A stretch of 64,000 bases of DNA from JAIUNP01 sp020161975 (GTDB lineage Bacteria > Pseudomonadota > Alphaproteobacteria > Rhizobiales > Beijerinckiaceae), in NCBI GenBank assembly GCA_036745275.1, contig DAIOGK010000001.1, positions 124,001-188,000 of the forward strand, in the 5' to 3' direction. The notes under the pieces are model-generated. The model made no database searches. It had not been told where the DNA came from and saw only the letters and a program-made list of their open reading frames with translations. Numbering within the stretch: the stretch's first letter is position 1; every line of letters begins with the position of its first letter. This document shows positions 16,611 through 24,668 of the stretch, one piece after another. The translations under genes and the position numbers were made by a program.

Positions 16611-17462
16611 TTATTTCTCAGTCTCCACCAGGCCTTTGACAAACAGTTTCTGCATACCGATCACGACCGCGACCGGAGGCAGCAGGGCCAGCACTGCGGT
16701 GGCCATTGCAAGCTGCCATTCGGTCAGCGCGTCTTGCGTGACAATCATCTTGCGGATGCCGATGACGATGGTCTGCATCGAATCCTTGGTCGTGATCAGC
16801 AGCGGCCAGAGATACTGGTTCCAGCCATAGATGAACTGGATGACGAACAGCGCCGCAATCGTGGTCATCGACAGCGGCACCAGCGTATCCTTGAAGAAGC
16901 GGAACGGGCCAGCCGCATCGATCTTGGAGGCTTCGAGCAGTTCATCCGGCACGGTCATGAAGAACTGCCGGAACAGCAAGGTGCCGGTGGCCGAGGCGAT
17001 CAGTGGAATGATCAGCCCGTGGTAGGTGTCGAGCATCCCAAGGTCGGCGACGATCTTGTAGGTCGGGAAGATGCGGACCTCTACCGGCAGCATCAACGTG
17101 ATGAAGATGAACCAGAAGACGGTGCGGCGCAGCGGGAACTTATAATAGACCAGCGCGAAAGCCGAGAGGATCGAGATGATAATCTTCCCCACCGCAACAC
17201 CGATGGCCATGATGAAGGAATTGCCGAGCATCGACCACACCGGCTCGCGCGTCGAGGACGAGGTGCCGGAAAACAGGATACGCTTGTAGTTTTCGATGAA
17301 ATAGGGGCCGGGTGTCAGCGGCAGCTTGCCGTTGCTGATGGTTGCCGGGTCCCAGGTGGAGGCAACGAAGGCGAGCCACACCGGAAGGAAGATGATCAGC
17401 ACGCCAAGAAGCAGCACCACATGGGGCATATATTTTGAAAAGGCGGTTTCCTTTTCTACCAT
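16611..17462 (-). CDS. ugpE: sn-Glycerol-3-phosphate ABC transporter, permease UgpE
   Basis: This 283-residue membrane protein of the MalG type has about six hydrophobic segments; the first (VVLLLGVLIIFLPVWLAFV) follows a short cytoplasmic start. The cytoplasmic EAA loop that docks onto the ATPase is visible as EASKIDAAGPFRFFKDTLVPLS. It forms the translocation channel with UgpA. The gene overlaps the ugpA stop by one base and is followed without a gap by ugpC, indicating tight coupling. Confidence 0.9.
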   Translation of the reverse strand: MVEKETAFSKYMPHVVLLLGVLIIFLPVWLAFVASTWDPATISNGKLPLTPGPYFIENYKRILFSGTSSSTREPVWSMLGNSFIMAIGVAVGKIIISILSAFALVYYKFPLRRTVFWFIFITLMLPVEVRIFPTYKIVADLGMLDTYHGLIIPLIASATGTLLFRQFFMTVPDELLEASKIDAAGPFRFFKDTLVPLSMTTIAALFVIQFIYGWNQYLWPLLITTKDSMQTIVIGIRKMIVTQDALTEWQLAMATAVLALLPPVAVVIGMQKLFVKGLVETEK

Positions 17463-18343
17463 CAGTAGTTCACCTTGCGCTCGATGTAGCGGAACTGGAT
17501 CGCAGTGAGCGCGATTACGATCACCATCAGGATGACCGATTGCGCCGCTGACGAACCGAGATCGCCGCCCGAGCGCCCGTCGTTATAGACCTTGAACACA
17601 AGGGTCGTGGTTGCGCCCGCAGGGCCGCCATGGGTCACCGCATCGATGATGCCGAAGGTGTCGAAGAACACGTAAACGACGTTGACGACGATGAGATAGA
17701 AGGTCGTCGGCGACAGGAGCGGGAAGATGATCGTCCAGAACCGGCGCAGGGGCGTCGCGCCGTCGATGGCCGAAGCCTCGATCAGCGAATGCGGGATTGA
17801 TTGAAGCCCGGCGAGGAAGAACAGGAAATTGTAGGAAATCTGCTTCCAGGTTGCGGCCAGCACGACGAGGATCATGGCGTGGTTGCCGTTGAGCAGCGGA
17901 TCCCACGGAATGCCCCATTGTTGCAGCAGCCTGGCGACCATGCCCATCGATGGCTGGAACAGGAACAGCCAAAGCACGCCGGCAATCGCCGGGGCAACCG
18001 CGTAAGGCCAGATCAGCAGGGTCTTGTAGAAACTGGCGCCCTTGAGGGCTTTGTTGGCCTGCACCGCAAGAAACAGCGACAGTGCAAGCGACAATGTGCC
18101 AACCAGCACGGAGAACACCGCAGTTGCGCCAATCGCCTTGAAGTACTCCGGACGTTCGAACAGCAGCTTGTAGTTCTCAAAGCCGACGAACTGCGAAACC
18201 GTGCCGAAGGCATCCTCAAGCTGGAAGGATTGCCAAATTGCCTGCCCGGCCGGCAGGTAGAAAAAGATCACCGTGATTAGCAGCTGCGGAGCAAGCAGCG
18301 CCAGCGGGATGGCGTAGCCGGAAAAAACCGTGCGCTTTTCCAT
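17462..18343 (-). CDS. ugpA: sn-Glycerol-3-phosphate ABC transporter, permease UgpA
   Basis: The 293-residue MalF-type permease has about six membrane spans and an EAA loop (EASAIDGATPLRRFWTIIFPLL). Segments YAIPLALLAPQLLITVIFFYLPAGQA at the N terminus and FDTFGIIDAVTHGGP late in the protein are typical of UgpA. It is separated from ugpB by 81 bases containing a strong hairpin, which may lower permease expression relative to the binding protein. Confidence 0.92.
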   Translation of the reverse strand: MEKRTVFSGYAIPLALLAPQLLITVIFFYLPAGQAIWQSFQLEDAFGTVSQFVGFENYKLLFERPEYFKAIGATAVFSVLVGTLSLALSLFLAVQANKALKGASFYKTLLIWPYAVAPAIAGVLWLFLFQPSMGMVARLLQQWGIPWDPLLNGNHAMILVVLAATWKQISYNFLFFLAGLQSIPHSLIEASAIDGATPLRRFWTIIFPLLSPTTFYLIVVNVVYVFFDTFGIIDAVTHGGPAGATTTLVFKVYNDGRSGGDLGSSAAQSVILMVIVIALTAIQFRYIERKVNY

Positions 18344-18366
18344 GGGTCAATTGGCAGCGGGGTGTC

Positions 18367-18405
18367 GGCAGCCGGCCCCTGGGAACACCCCAGTGGCCGG
18401 CTGCC
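18367..18405. terminator. Intercistronic hairpin between ugpB and ugpA
   Basis: GGCAGCCGGCC (18367-18377) pairs perfectly with its complement at 18395-18405, and an inner CTGGG/CCCAG extends the stem. It lies 20 bases downstream of the ugpB stop and upstream of ugpA, without a T-tract. In binding-protein operons such structures commonly protect the upstream mRNA or attenuate read-through, giving excess binding protein. Confidence 0.55.
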
Positions 18406-18424
18406 TGGGCCTCAACAGCCATCC

Positions 18425-19747
18425 TTACTTCGTCACGGTCCGTTCAAACTGACGCAACAGGACATTGCCGCGCTCCGCCGCCGCATCTAGACCGGCCTGC
18501 GGCGTCTTCGAGCCGTTGAGGATCAGTTCGATCTCCTCGGCCCAGATGTCGCGGATCTGGACAAGATTGCCCAGCCGGATGCCGCGCGAGATCGCGGTCG
18601 GCGGCTTGTTGGTCAATTCCTTGATCGGCGTCTCAAGATAGGGGTTCTGGTTGTAGAAACCCGAAGCCTTCACCTTTTCGTAGGCCGCAAGCGTGATCGG
18701 AAGATAGCCTGACTCGGTATGGAGCTTGGCCTGACGGTCGGTATCGGAGAGGAAGGCGAAGAACTTGGCGACGCCCTTGTACTCGTCCGCCTTCTTGCCG
18801 CCCATGACCCAGAGCGACGCACCGCCGAGGGTGGAGTTCTGCGGCGCGCCCGGCACATCCGGATAATACGGCATCGGCGCATTCGCCCAGTCGAACTTCG
18901 CATTCGCCTTCACGTTGCCGTAAAAGCCCGAGGACGTCAGCATGATCGGGCATTCGCCGCTCGTGAAGCGTCCTTCGCCGGTGTTGGTGCGGCCGGAATA
19001 GTCGAACACCTTGGTCTTCTGCGCCTCTGCCAGGTTCTTGAAGTGGCGGACGAAGGGCTCCTTGTTCATTTCCAGCACGGCATCAAAGCCATCAAGGCCA
19101 TTGCCCTTGGTGGCCAGCGGCACGTTGTGCCACACTGCAAACTGCTCGATGTTCAGCCAGGTGATCCAGGCCGAAGCCATGCCGCAGGTCGCGTGTCCGT
19201 TGGCCTGCAGTTTCTTGGCGGCCTCGAACGTTTCCGGCCAGGTCTTCGGCGGATTGTTGGGGTCAAGGCCGGCCTTCTTGAAGGCGTCCTTGTTGTACCA
19301 CATCACCGCCGAGGACGAATTGAACGGGAAGGAGAGGAGCTCGCCCTTCGCGGTCGAATAATATGCCGCGACTGCCGGCAGGTAGGCCTTGGGATCGAAC
19401 TTTTCGCCGGCCTCCGCCATCACTTCGGCCACCGGCTTGATCGCCTTGCCGGCACCCATCATCGAGGCCGTGCCGACCTCGAACACCTGGAGGATATGGG
19501 GCGCATTGCCGGCGCGGAAGGCGGCGATACCAGCCTGCATCGTGTCGGCATACGACCCCTTGTACGCGACGACGACCTTGTAGTCCTTCTGGCTGGCGTT
19601 GAAATCCTCGGCGAGCTTGTTGACCACATCGTTGTTGGCACCCGTCATCGCGTGCCACCAGGTAATCTCGGTCTGCGCACGGGCCGAGCCGGCCGTCACG
19701 GTCAGAGCGGTGGCGGCAAGCAAGGCAAGCCTGGAAATTGAAGACAT
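18425..19747 (-). CDS. ugpB: sn-Glycerol-3-phosphate ABC transporter, periplasmic binding protein
   Basis: The 440-residue protein captures glycerol-3-phosphate in the periplasm. It starts with a signal peptide (LALLAATALTVTAGSARA, cleavage expected before QTEITWWHAM). Characteristic UgpB segments follow: WWHAMTGANNDVVNKLAEDFN, LQVFEVGTASMM, GELLSFPFNSSSAVMWYNKDAF and GGASLWVMGGKKADEYKG. I chose the ATG at 19747 because GGGAGAG precedes it and it opens directly on the signal peptide. It is first in the operon, and a Pho box lies about 67-84 bases upstream. Confidence 0.95.
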   Translation of the reverse strand: MSSISRLALLAATALTVTAGSARAQTEITWWHAMTGANNDVVNKLAEDFNASQKDYKVVVAYKGSYADTMQAGIAAFRAGNAPHILQVFEVGTASMMGAGKAIKPVAEVMAEAGEKFDPKAYLPAVAAYYSTAKGELLSFPFNSSSAVMWYNKDAFKKAGLDPNNPPKTWPETFEAAKKLQANGHATCGMASAWITWLNIEQFAVWHNVPLATKGNGLDGFDAVLEMNKEPFVRHFKNLAEAQKTKVFDYSGRTNTGEGRFTSGECPIMLTSSGFYGNVKANAKFDWANAPMPYYPDVPGAPQNSTLGGASLWVMGGKKADEYKGVAKFFAFLSDTDRQAKLHTESGYLPITLAAYEKVKASGFYNQNPYLETPIKELTNKPPTAISRGIRLGNLVQIRDIWAEEIELILNGSKTPQAGLDAAAERGNVLLRQFERTVTK

Positions 19748-19813
19748 CGATCTCTCCCTGTTATCCGGCATTACGCCGGTCAATGGCCGATCCTACCCGC
19801 CTATGCGTCGCTC

Positions 19814-19831
19814 ATGACAGGCAGATGACCG
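19814..19831 (-). promoter_or_regulatory. Pho box (PhoB-binding site) upstream of ugpB
   Basis: Read on the minus strand the sequence is CGGTCAT-CTGC-CTGTCAT, two 7-base units separated by four bases, as in the Pho box consensus CTGTCAT-N4-CTGTCAT with one mismatch. A third ATGACGG unit is at 19834-19840. The site faces ugpB and lies 67-84 bases from its start codon. The ugp operon is a classical PhoB target in other bacteria, so phosphate-starvation induction is likely. Confidence 0.75.
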
Positions 19832-19893
19832 TTATGACGGCGATTGATGCATGGCAAAGCGCGAAGTGCAACGAGGGATTTGTCGATGCCGCG

Positions 19894-19922
19894 CATTTTC
19901 GTTCAGCCCTGAACAGAAAATG
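19894..19922. terminator. Dyad downstream of the aldehyde dehydrogenase gene
   Basis: CATTTTC-TTCAG and CTGAA-GAAAATG form a hairpin with a two-base tip loop and a small internal mismatch. It lies about 33 bases downstream of the aldehyde dehydrogenase stop on the minus strand. It has no strong T-tract in that direction, so it could be a terminator or a protein-binding dyad of the ugpB promoter region. Confidence 0.4.
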
Positions 19923-19954
19923 TAGCCGGCTCCGCGATCAGGCGCGACATGCGC

Positions 19955-21487
19955 CTACCCGACGTCGAAGGTTACGCCCTGCGCGAGTGGCAGACTGGTG
20001 CCATAATTGATCGTGTTGGTGGCCCGGCGCATATAGGCCTTCCACGAATCGGACCCTGCCTCCCGGCCACCGCCGGTTTCCTTCTCCCCCCCAAAGGCGC
20101 CGCCGATCTCGGCGCCGGAGGGGCCGATGTTGACATTTGCGATGCCACAATCGGAGCCCGAGGCCGCCACGAATCGCTCGGCCTCCCGCATGTCGAGCGT
20201 AAACAGCGACGATGACAGACCTGCCCCGACTGCATTGTTGAGCGCGACCGCTTCGGGAAAATCGCGATAGCGGACGACGTAAAGGATGGGTGCGAAGGTC
20301 TCATGCAGCATCGGCCCGGCCTGCTCCGGCATCTCGACCAGCGCCGGACGGACATAAAAGGCATCGGGTGCTGCGCCGGCGATGCGCTGGCCGCCATGGA
20401 CCGTGCCACCGGCCAGCCGTGCCGCGTCCAGTGCCGCTGTCATCCCCTCGAAGGCCTGGCGGTCGATCAGCGGGCCGACCAGCGTGCCGGCATCGCGCGG
20501 ATCACCGACGCGGACGCTGGCGTAGACCTTCCGAAGGCGCGGCACGAGGCTGTCATACACGCTGTCATGGACGATCAGCCGACGCAGGGTGGTGCAGCGT
20601 TGACCAGCCGTGCCCATCGCGGCAAAGGCGATTGCGCGCAAAGCCAGGTCAAGATCGGCGCTGGGGGCAACGATGGCGGCATTGTTGCCGCCAAGTTCCA
20701 GCACGGCGCGCGCAAAGCGCTGGGCCAGCCTCGGTCCCACCTTGCGCCCCATGGCTGTCGAGCCTGTGGCCGAGACGAGTGGAACGCGCGGGTCATCGAC
20801 AAGGACCGCGCCGGTCTCCGGCCCGCCGATGATGAGTTCGGTCAGCCCCGCCGGGACGGCACCGTTCCCAGCCTCGGCGAACCGCGCCGCAGCGCGCGCG
20901 AAGATCGCCTCAACGGCCAGCGCGGTAAGAAGGGTCTTTTCCGATGGCTTCCAGACAACGGAATTGCCGCAAACAAGCGCCAACGCGGCATTCCACGACC
21001 AGACCGCGACGGGGAAGTTGAAGGCGGAAATCACCCCGACCACGCCAAGCGGATGCCAGGTTTCCATCATGCGGTGGCTGGGGCGCTCGGTCGCAATCGT
21101 CAAGCCGAACAACTGGCGCGACAATCCGACGGCGTAATCGCAGATGTCGATCATCTCCTGCACTTCGCCCAGCCCCTCGGACAGGATCTTGCCCGCCTCG
21201 ATGGTGACAAGCCGGCCAAGATCGGCCTTGGCCATCCGGAGTTCCTCGCCGAACAGCCTCACCAGTTCACCCCGGCGTGGGCCCGGAACCTCGCGCCACA
21301 CCAGAAAGGCCTCGTGCGCCCGGCCAATTGCTGCCGTGGTCCGGCCCGTGCTGCACGGCGGGACATGGGTCAGGACTTCGCCGGTCAGCGGGCTGCGGGC
21401 GGGAAGACCGCTGTCGGCCAGCATCCCGGCGGAAACGCCGAGGCGGGTTAGGATGGTATTGGTTTCGGTGGCAAGCGGCGATGACAT
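19955..21487 (-). CDS. amaB: ALDH7-type aldehyde dehydrogenase (probable aminoadipate-semialdehyde / piperideine-6-carboxylate dehydrogenase)
   Basis: The 510-residue protein oxidises an aldehyde with NAD. Catalytic residues are present: Asn157 in SAFNFPVAVWSWN, Glu265 in LELGGNNA and Cys298 in GQRCTT. The length and the segments LGVSAGMLADSG and FVRPALVEMPEQAGPMLHETFAPILYV-like region match ALDH7/AmaB enzymes, which convert alpha-aminoadipate semialdehyde to aminoadipate in lysine breakdown. The substrate is inferred from family only; no other lysine-degradation gene is seen. An ATG at 21487 is preceded by GAGG; the frame stays open further upstream but there it runs antisense to dapD. It is divergent from dapD. 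Confidence 0.82.
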   Translation of the reverse strand: MSSPLATETNTILTRLGVSAGMLADSGLPARSPLTGEVLTHVPPCSTGRTTAAIGRAHEAFLVWREVPGPRRGELVRLFGEELRMAKADLGRLVTIEAGKILSEGLGEVQEMIDICDYAVGLSRQLFGLTIATERPSHRMMETWHPLGVVGVISAFNFPVAVWSWNAALALVCGNSVVWKPSEKTLLTALAVEAIFARAAARFAEAGNGAVPAGLTELIIGGPETGAVLVDDPRVPLVSATGSTAMGRKVGPRLAQRFARAVLELGGNNAAIVAPSADLDLALRAIAFAAMGTAGQRCTTLRRLIVHDSVYDSLVPRLRKVYASVRVGDPRDAGTLVGPLIDRQAFEGMTAALDAARLAGGTVHGGQRIAGAAPDAFYVRPALVEMPEQAGPMLHETFAPILYVVRYRDFPEAVALNNAVGAGLSSSLFTLDMREAERFVAASGSDCGIANVNIGPSGAEIGGAFGGEKETGGGREAGSDSWKAYMRRATNTINYGTSLPLAQGVTFDVG

Positions 21488-21649
21488 GATGAACCTCAAA
21501 GCAATTGCCGACATGATGGGCAGTTTGCTGGCCGAGCGCAATGCGCCTGCCGCTTGACATTCCGTCCTGCCCGTCGAAAACCAAACCGAGAGGCCAGTGA
21601 GCGGACAATCCGCCCCGGCGCACAACACACCAGTTTCACGAGGATGTTC

Positions 21650-22519
21650 ATGACCGTTGCAGCGCTCGAAGCCGCCATCGAAAAGGCCTGGAACGACCGC
21701 GCCGAAATCACGACCGCGACGCGCGGCGAGGCGCGCGATGCCGTGGAGACGGCGCTGGCCGCGCTCGACGCCGGCAAGCTTCGTGTGGCTCAGAAGGTTC
21801 CCGGTGCCACCGGCAAGGACAGCTGGACGGTCAACCAGTGGCTCAAGAAGGCTGTCCTGCTTTCGTTTCGGCTCAACGATATGGCCATCATCCCCTTCGG
21901 GCCGACCGATCAGGGCGGGGCGCGCTATGGCTGGGACAAGGTGCCGCTCAAGACCTCGAACTGGTCTGCGGCCGATTTTCAGGCGGCAGGCTTTCGGGTC
22001 GTGCCGGGCGCCATCGCGCGCCACTCGGCCTTCATTGCCCGAAATGTGGTGCTGATGCCCTCTTTCGTAAACCTCGGGGCCTATGTGGACGAGGGCACCA
22101 TGGTCGATACATGGGCGACGGTCGGGTCCTGCGCGCAGATCGGCAAGAATGTGCACCTGTCCGGCGGCGTCGGCATCGGGGGCGTGCTGGAGCCGTTGCA
22201 GGCGAACCCGACAATAATTGAAGACAATTGTTTTATTGGAGCGCGGTCAGAAGTTGTCGAAGGTGTGATCGTCGGCGAAGGCTCCGTGATCGCCATGGGC
22301 GTATTCATCTCGGCATCAACCAAGATTATTGACCGCGCAACTGGCAAAGTATACATTGGCTATGTTCCGCCGTATTCCGTCGTTGTCTCGGGTAACCTTC
22401 CCGGTAAGCCGTTACCCGGCGAGTCGCAGGGGCCCTCGACCTATTGTGCCGTGATCGTCAAGACTGTTGATGCGCAGACTCGCTCCAAGACCGGCATCAA
22501 TGAACTCCTGAGGGACTAG
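21650..22519 (+). CDS. dapD: 2,3,4,5-Tetrahydropyridine-2,6-dicarboxylate N-succinyltransferase
   Basis: DapD succinylates tetrahydrodipicolinate in the succinylase branch of lysine and diaminopimelate synthesis. The 289 residues contain the substrate-binding WTVNQWLKKAVLLSFRLND segment and a left-handed beta-helix of hexapeptide repeats in the C-terminal half (IARNVVLMPSFVNLGAYV to GEGSVIAMGVFI). I chose the ATG at 21650: it has an ACGAGG ribosome site, and upstream in-frame starts would extend into the promoter gap. The next pathway gene here, dapE, lies about 1 kb downstream, separated by an AT-rich segment with a PAS-like gene. Confidence 0.97.
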   Translation: MTVAALEAAIEKAWNDRAEITTATRGEARDAVETALAALDAGKLRVAQKVPGATGKDSWTVNQWLKKAVLLSFRLNDMAIIPFGPTDQGGARYGWDKVPLKTSNWSAADFQAAGFRVVPGAIARHSAFIARNVVLMPSFVNLGAYVDEGTMVDTWATVGSCAQIGKNVHLSGGVGIGGVLEPLQANPTIIEDNCFIGARSEVVEGVIVGEGSVIAMGVFISASTKIIDRATGKVYIGYVPPYSVVVSGNLPGKPLPGESQGPSTYCAVIVKTVDAQTRSKTGINELLRD

Positions 22520-22535
22520 GGCCTTCACCTTTCAT

Positions 22536-22613
22536 ATGATGATCAAGGGTGTGCGATATCTTGCAGCGGCGGTATTTGCCGCTGCTATGACGTGTGGTTG
22601 CGCCCCCACTTGA
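22536..22613 (+). CDS. Possible 25-residue lipoprotein-like microprotein
   Basis: A reading frame of 25 codons starts with two ATGs (22536, 22539). It has a basic start (MIKGVRY), a hydrophobic alanine-rich core (LAAAVFAAAM) and then TCGCAPT and a stop, resembling a lipoprotein signal with almost no mature part. It starts 17 bases after dapD. The ribosome site is weak and much of the frame overlaps a hairpin (22563-22585), so it may be chance. No family was recognised. Confidence 0.25.
   Translation: MMIKGVRYLAAAVFAAAMTCGCAPT
22563..22585. terminator. Hairpin downstream of dapD
   Basis: GCAGCGGC (22563-22570) pairs with GCCGCTGC (22578-22585) around a 7-base loop, 44 bases after the dapD stop. 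No T-tract follows directly. It could end dapD transcription with Rho assistance, which would isolate dapD from the AT-rich segment beyond. Confidence 0.4.
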
Positions 22614-22861
22614 TACAGCCTTGTGCTTGCAATTGTGCATTTTATTGGTCTAAAGAACGTTATTTTGTTTTAAAGTCAGCAGTTATTTTTAGTAATACAA
22701 TTGTCATATCCATGAAGTAACATTTAGTATTTCTATTTTTCTTGGCATTTTTTTGTAGTTTCCGTGGCACTTTTCTGTTGCCATATGGAATTCGACATTT
22801 ATCATCGCGCTTGCAATGGAGCGAGCATCGCCCAGCATCAATAAAAAATTCCGGGCGCGTT

Positions 22862-23347
22862 ATGAGCAAAACAATCAAGAATGAATTGGACCTCTTCGGT
22901 GAACTGATGGGGTTCACATCTGCCTATCTGGATTATGATTCTGGAAACTCCGATTCAAAAGTAAAATTAAAAACGCTTGTCTCGATTGAAAGTACTATCG
23001 TTATCGTCGAAGGCGCGGAGAAACGACGCGATTTTCGCTTTCTCTATGTTGGTAATTCTATCAAAAATGCTTTCATAATGGACTTTGGGCACAAGACATT
23101 CGGTGACATCAAGCGCGAAAACGGGACCAAGTTCTTCTGGCCTCAGATGAGTCACTGTCTCGAATCATTCGTACAGGCGCATCGTAAGAACCAGATGCTT
23201 CTGTCCGGCCATGAACTGGAGCTCGTTGTCGGAGCGCCGCTCGTCTATAAGCGCCTGACGGTTCCTGTCCGGCGCAGTCGTGGAACGCCATTGGTGTTTT
23301 CGGCCTTCATGCTCAGCGATCAGCATTCATTACAAGGCCAGAGCTAG
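22862..23347 (+). CDS. Small PAS-like protein of unknown function
   Basis: The 161-residue protein is not clearly recognised. Its middle and end (RDFRFLYVGNSIKNAFIMDFG, later KRLTVPVRRSRGTPLVFSAF) resemble the layout of PAS_5-type domains of Alphaproteobacteria: an aromatic strand with a glycine-asparagine turn, and a late arginine-leucine-x-x-P-hydrophobic strand. This is a weak similarity. Base composition in the first two thirds is much richer in A and T than the neighbours, pointing to transfer. I chose the ATG at 22862 because the region before it (open from 22742) is the AT-rich spacer; the ribosome site is poor for both. It separates dapD from dapE. Confidence 0.5.
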   Translation: MSKTIKNELDLFGELMGFTSAYLDYDSGNSDSKVKLKTLVSIESTIVIVEGAEKRRDFRFLYVGNSIKNAFIMDFGHKTFGDIKRENGTKFFWPQMSHCLESFVQAHRKNQMLLSGHELELVVGAPLVYKRLTVPVRRSRGTPLVFSAFMLSDQHSLQGQS

Positions 23348-23493
23348 GGCGCCGAGCCGATTTTGACGCCGCGTTCGGCGAAATGGCGGCATTGGGCGAG
23401 GCGTTCGGCGATTTGTCAGGCCGAGCACGACTTGCGATCCCGTTGCTCACCGAGACGCCACAGTTTATTGACTCGTCGCCCGAGGAGGCCAAC

Positions 23494-24663
23494 GTGTCAC
23501 CACTTTCTGCCGTCGATCCTGTTGTCCTGACCCAGGCGCTCGTGCGCTGTCCATCCGTCACGCCGGCGGAAGGCGGCGCGTTGGGGCTCTTGGCCGCGAT
23601 CCTGACAGAAGCGGGATTTGAGGTGCACCGTCCGGTGTTTGCGGAACCAGGGACGCCGGACATCGAGAATCTCTATTGCCGGATCGGGACCGGCACCCCG
23701 GCTCTGGTCTTTGCAGGCCATACTGACGTGGTACCCCCGGGCGAGGAGACGCGTTGGTCAAGCCCGCCTTTTTCCGGTGACATCCGTGATGGCATCCTCT
23801 ACGGACGCGGCGCCTGTGACATGAAGGCCGGTGTCGCGGCCAGCGTCAGCGCCGTGTTGCGTTACCTTTCAAGGCACGGCATCCCGCGCGCGGGGTCGAT
23901 TGCCTTCCTGATCACGGGCGATGAGGAGGGGCCGGCAGTCAATGGCACCGTCAAGCTGCTCGAATGGGCCAAGGCGCGGGGCGAAGTTTTTTCCGCCTGC
24001 GTGCTCGGAGAGCCGACCAATCCGGCCGCCATGGGCGACATGCTCAAGATCGGTCGGCGCGGCTCACTGACGGGGCGGATCACGGTCACGGGCCGGCAGG
24101 GTCATGTCGGCTATCCACATCTGGCGCAGAATCCGGTTCCAGCGATGGTGGCCTTGCTGGCGGCACTCAAGGCGACTCCGCTCGATGCGGGCACGACCTT
24201 TTTCGATGCGTCGAATCTGGAGGTGACCACCGTCGATACCGGCAATCCTGCCACAAATGTCATACCTGCGGAGATCCGGGCAACCTTCAACATTCGGTTC
24301 AATGATTTGTGGACGCCGGAAACACTGGCGGACGAGATCATCCGCCGTCTCGCCGCTGCCGGAACGGATGTGCCCTACACGATCACATTCGCGCCCACCA
24401 ATTCCGTCGCGTTTCTCACCAAGCCGGGACTTTTCGTCCATCTCGTTCGCGATGCGGTTCGGGCCGAGACGGGTCGGGAGCCAGCGCTCTCCACCACGGG
24501 GGGCACCTCGGACGCGCGCTTCATCAAAACCTATTGCGAAGTCGTGGAATTCGGCGTCGTCGGCGCCACCATGCACCAGATCGATGAATGCGTGGCGGTT
24601 CAGGATATCGAGACGCTGACGCGCATCTACGAGCGCATTATCGCCACCTATTTTACGGCTTGA
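23494..24663 (+). CDS. dapE: Succinyl-diaminopimelate desuccinylase
   Basis: DapE removes succinate from N-succinyl-LL-diaminopimelate with two zinc ions, giving LL-DAP for lysine and cell wall. The 389 residues carry metal ligands His76 (GHTDVVPPG), Asp109 (GRGACDMKAG) and Glu144/Glu145 (TGDEEGPA). The C-terminal segment STTGGTSDARFIK and the final GATMHQIDECV are family-typical. I chose the GTG at 23494 because GAGGAGG precedes it and the protein then starts just before the usual DPV-LTQALVRCPSVTP opening; an in-frame ATG at 23383 adds unmatched residues. It converges with rmuC, with five bases between the stops. Confidence 0.96.
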   Translation: MSPLSAVDPVVLTQALVRCPSVTPAEGGALGLLAAILTEAGFEVHRPVFAEPGTPDIENLYCRIGTGTPALVFAGHTDVVPPGEETRWSSPPFSGDIRDGILYGRGACDMKAGVAASVSAVLRYLSRHGIPRAGSIAFLITGDEEGPAVNGTVKLLEWAKARGEVFSACVLGEPTNPAAMGDMLKIGRRGSLTGRITVTGRQGHVGYPHLAQNPVPAMVALLAALKATPLDAGTTFFDASNLEVTTVDTGNPATNVIPAEIRATFNIRFNDLWTPETLADEIIRRLAAAGTDVPYTITFAPTNSVAFLTKPGLFVHLVRDAVRAETGREPALSTTGGTSDARFIKTYCEVVEFGVVGATMHQIDECVAVQDIETLTRIYERIIATYFTA

Positions 24664-24668
24664 TCCAC

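Larger units (their letters stand above)
22520..22861. other. AT-rich intergenic region after dapD
   Basis: The first part (22520-22615) has ordinary composition and holds a tiny ORF and a hairpin. From about 22620 onward the sequence turns visibly AT-rich, with runs of T and A quite unlike the flanks. I see no tRNA, transposase or repeat in it. It may be the promoter region of the following PAS-like gene or the edge of transferred DNA. Confidence 0.5.

Noticed and set aside
21488..22156. N-terminal extension of the aldehyde dehydrogenase frame
   Set aside because: The extension lies antisense to dapD and does not resemble any ALDH. A GAGG ribosome site supports the start at 21487.
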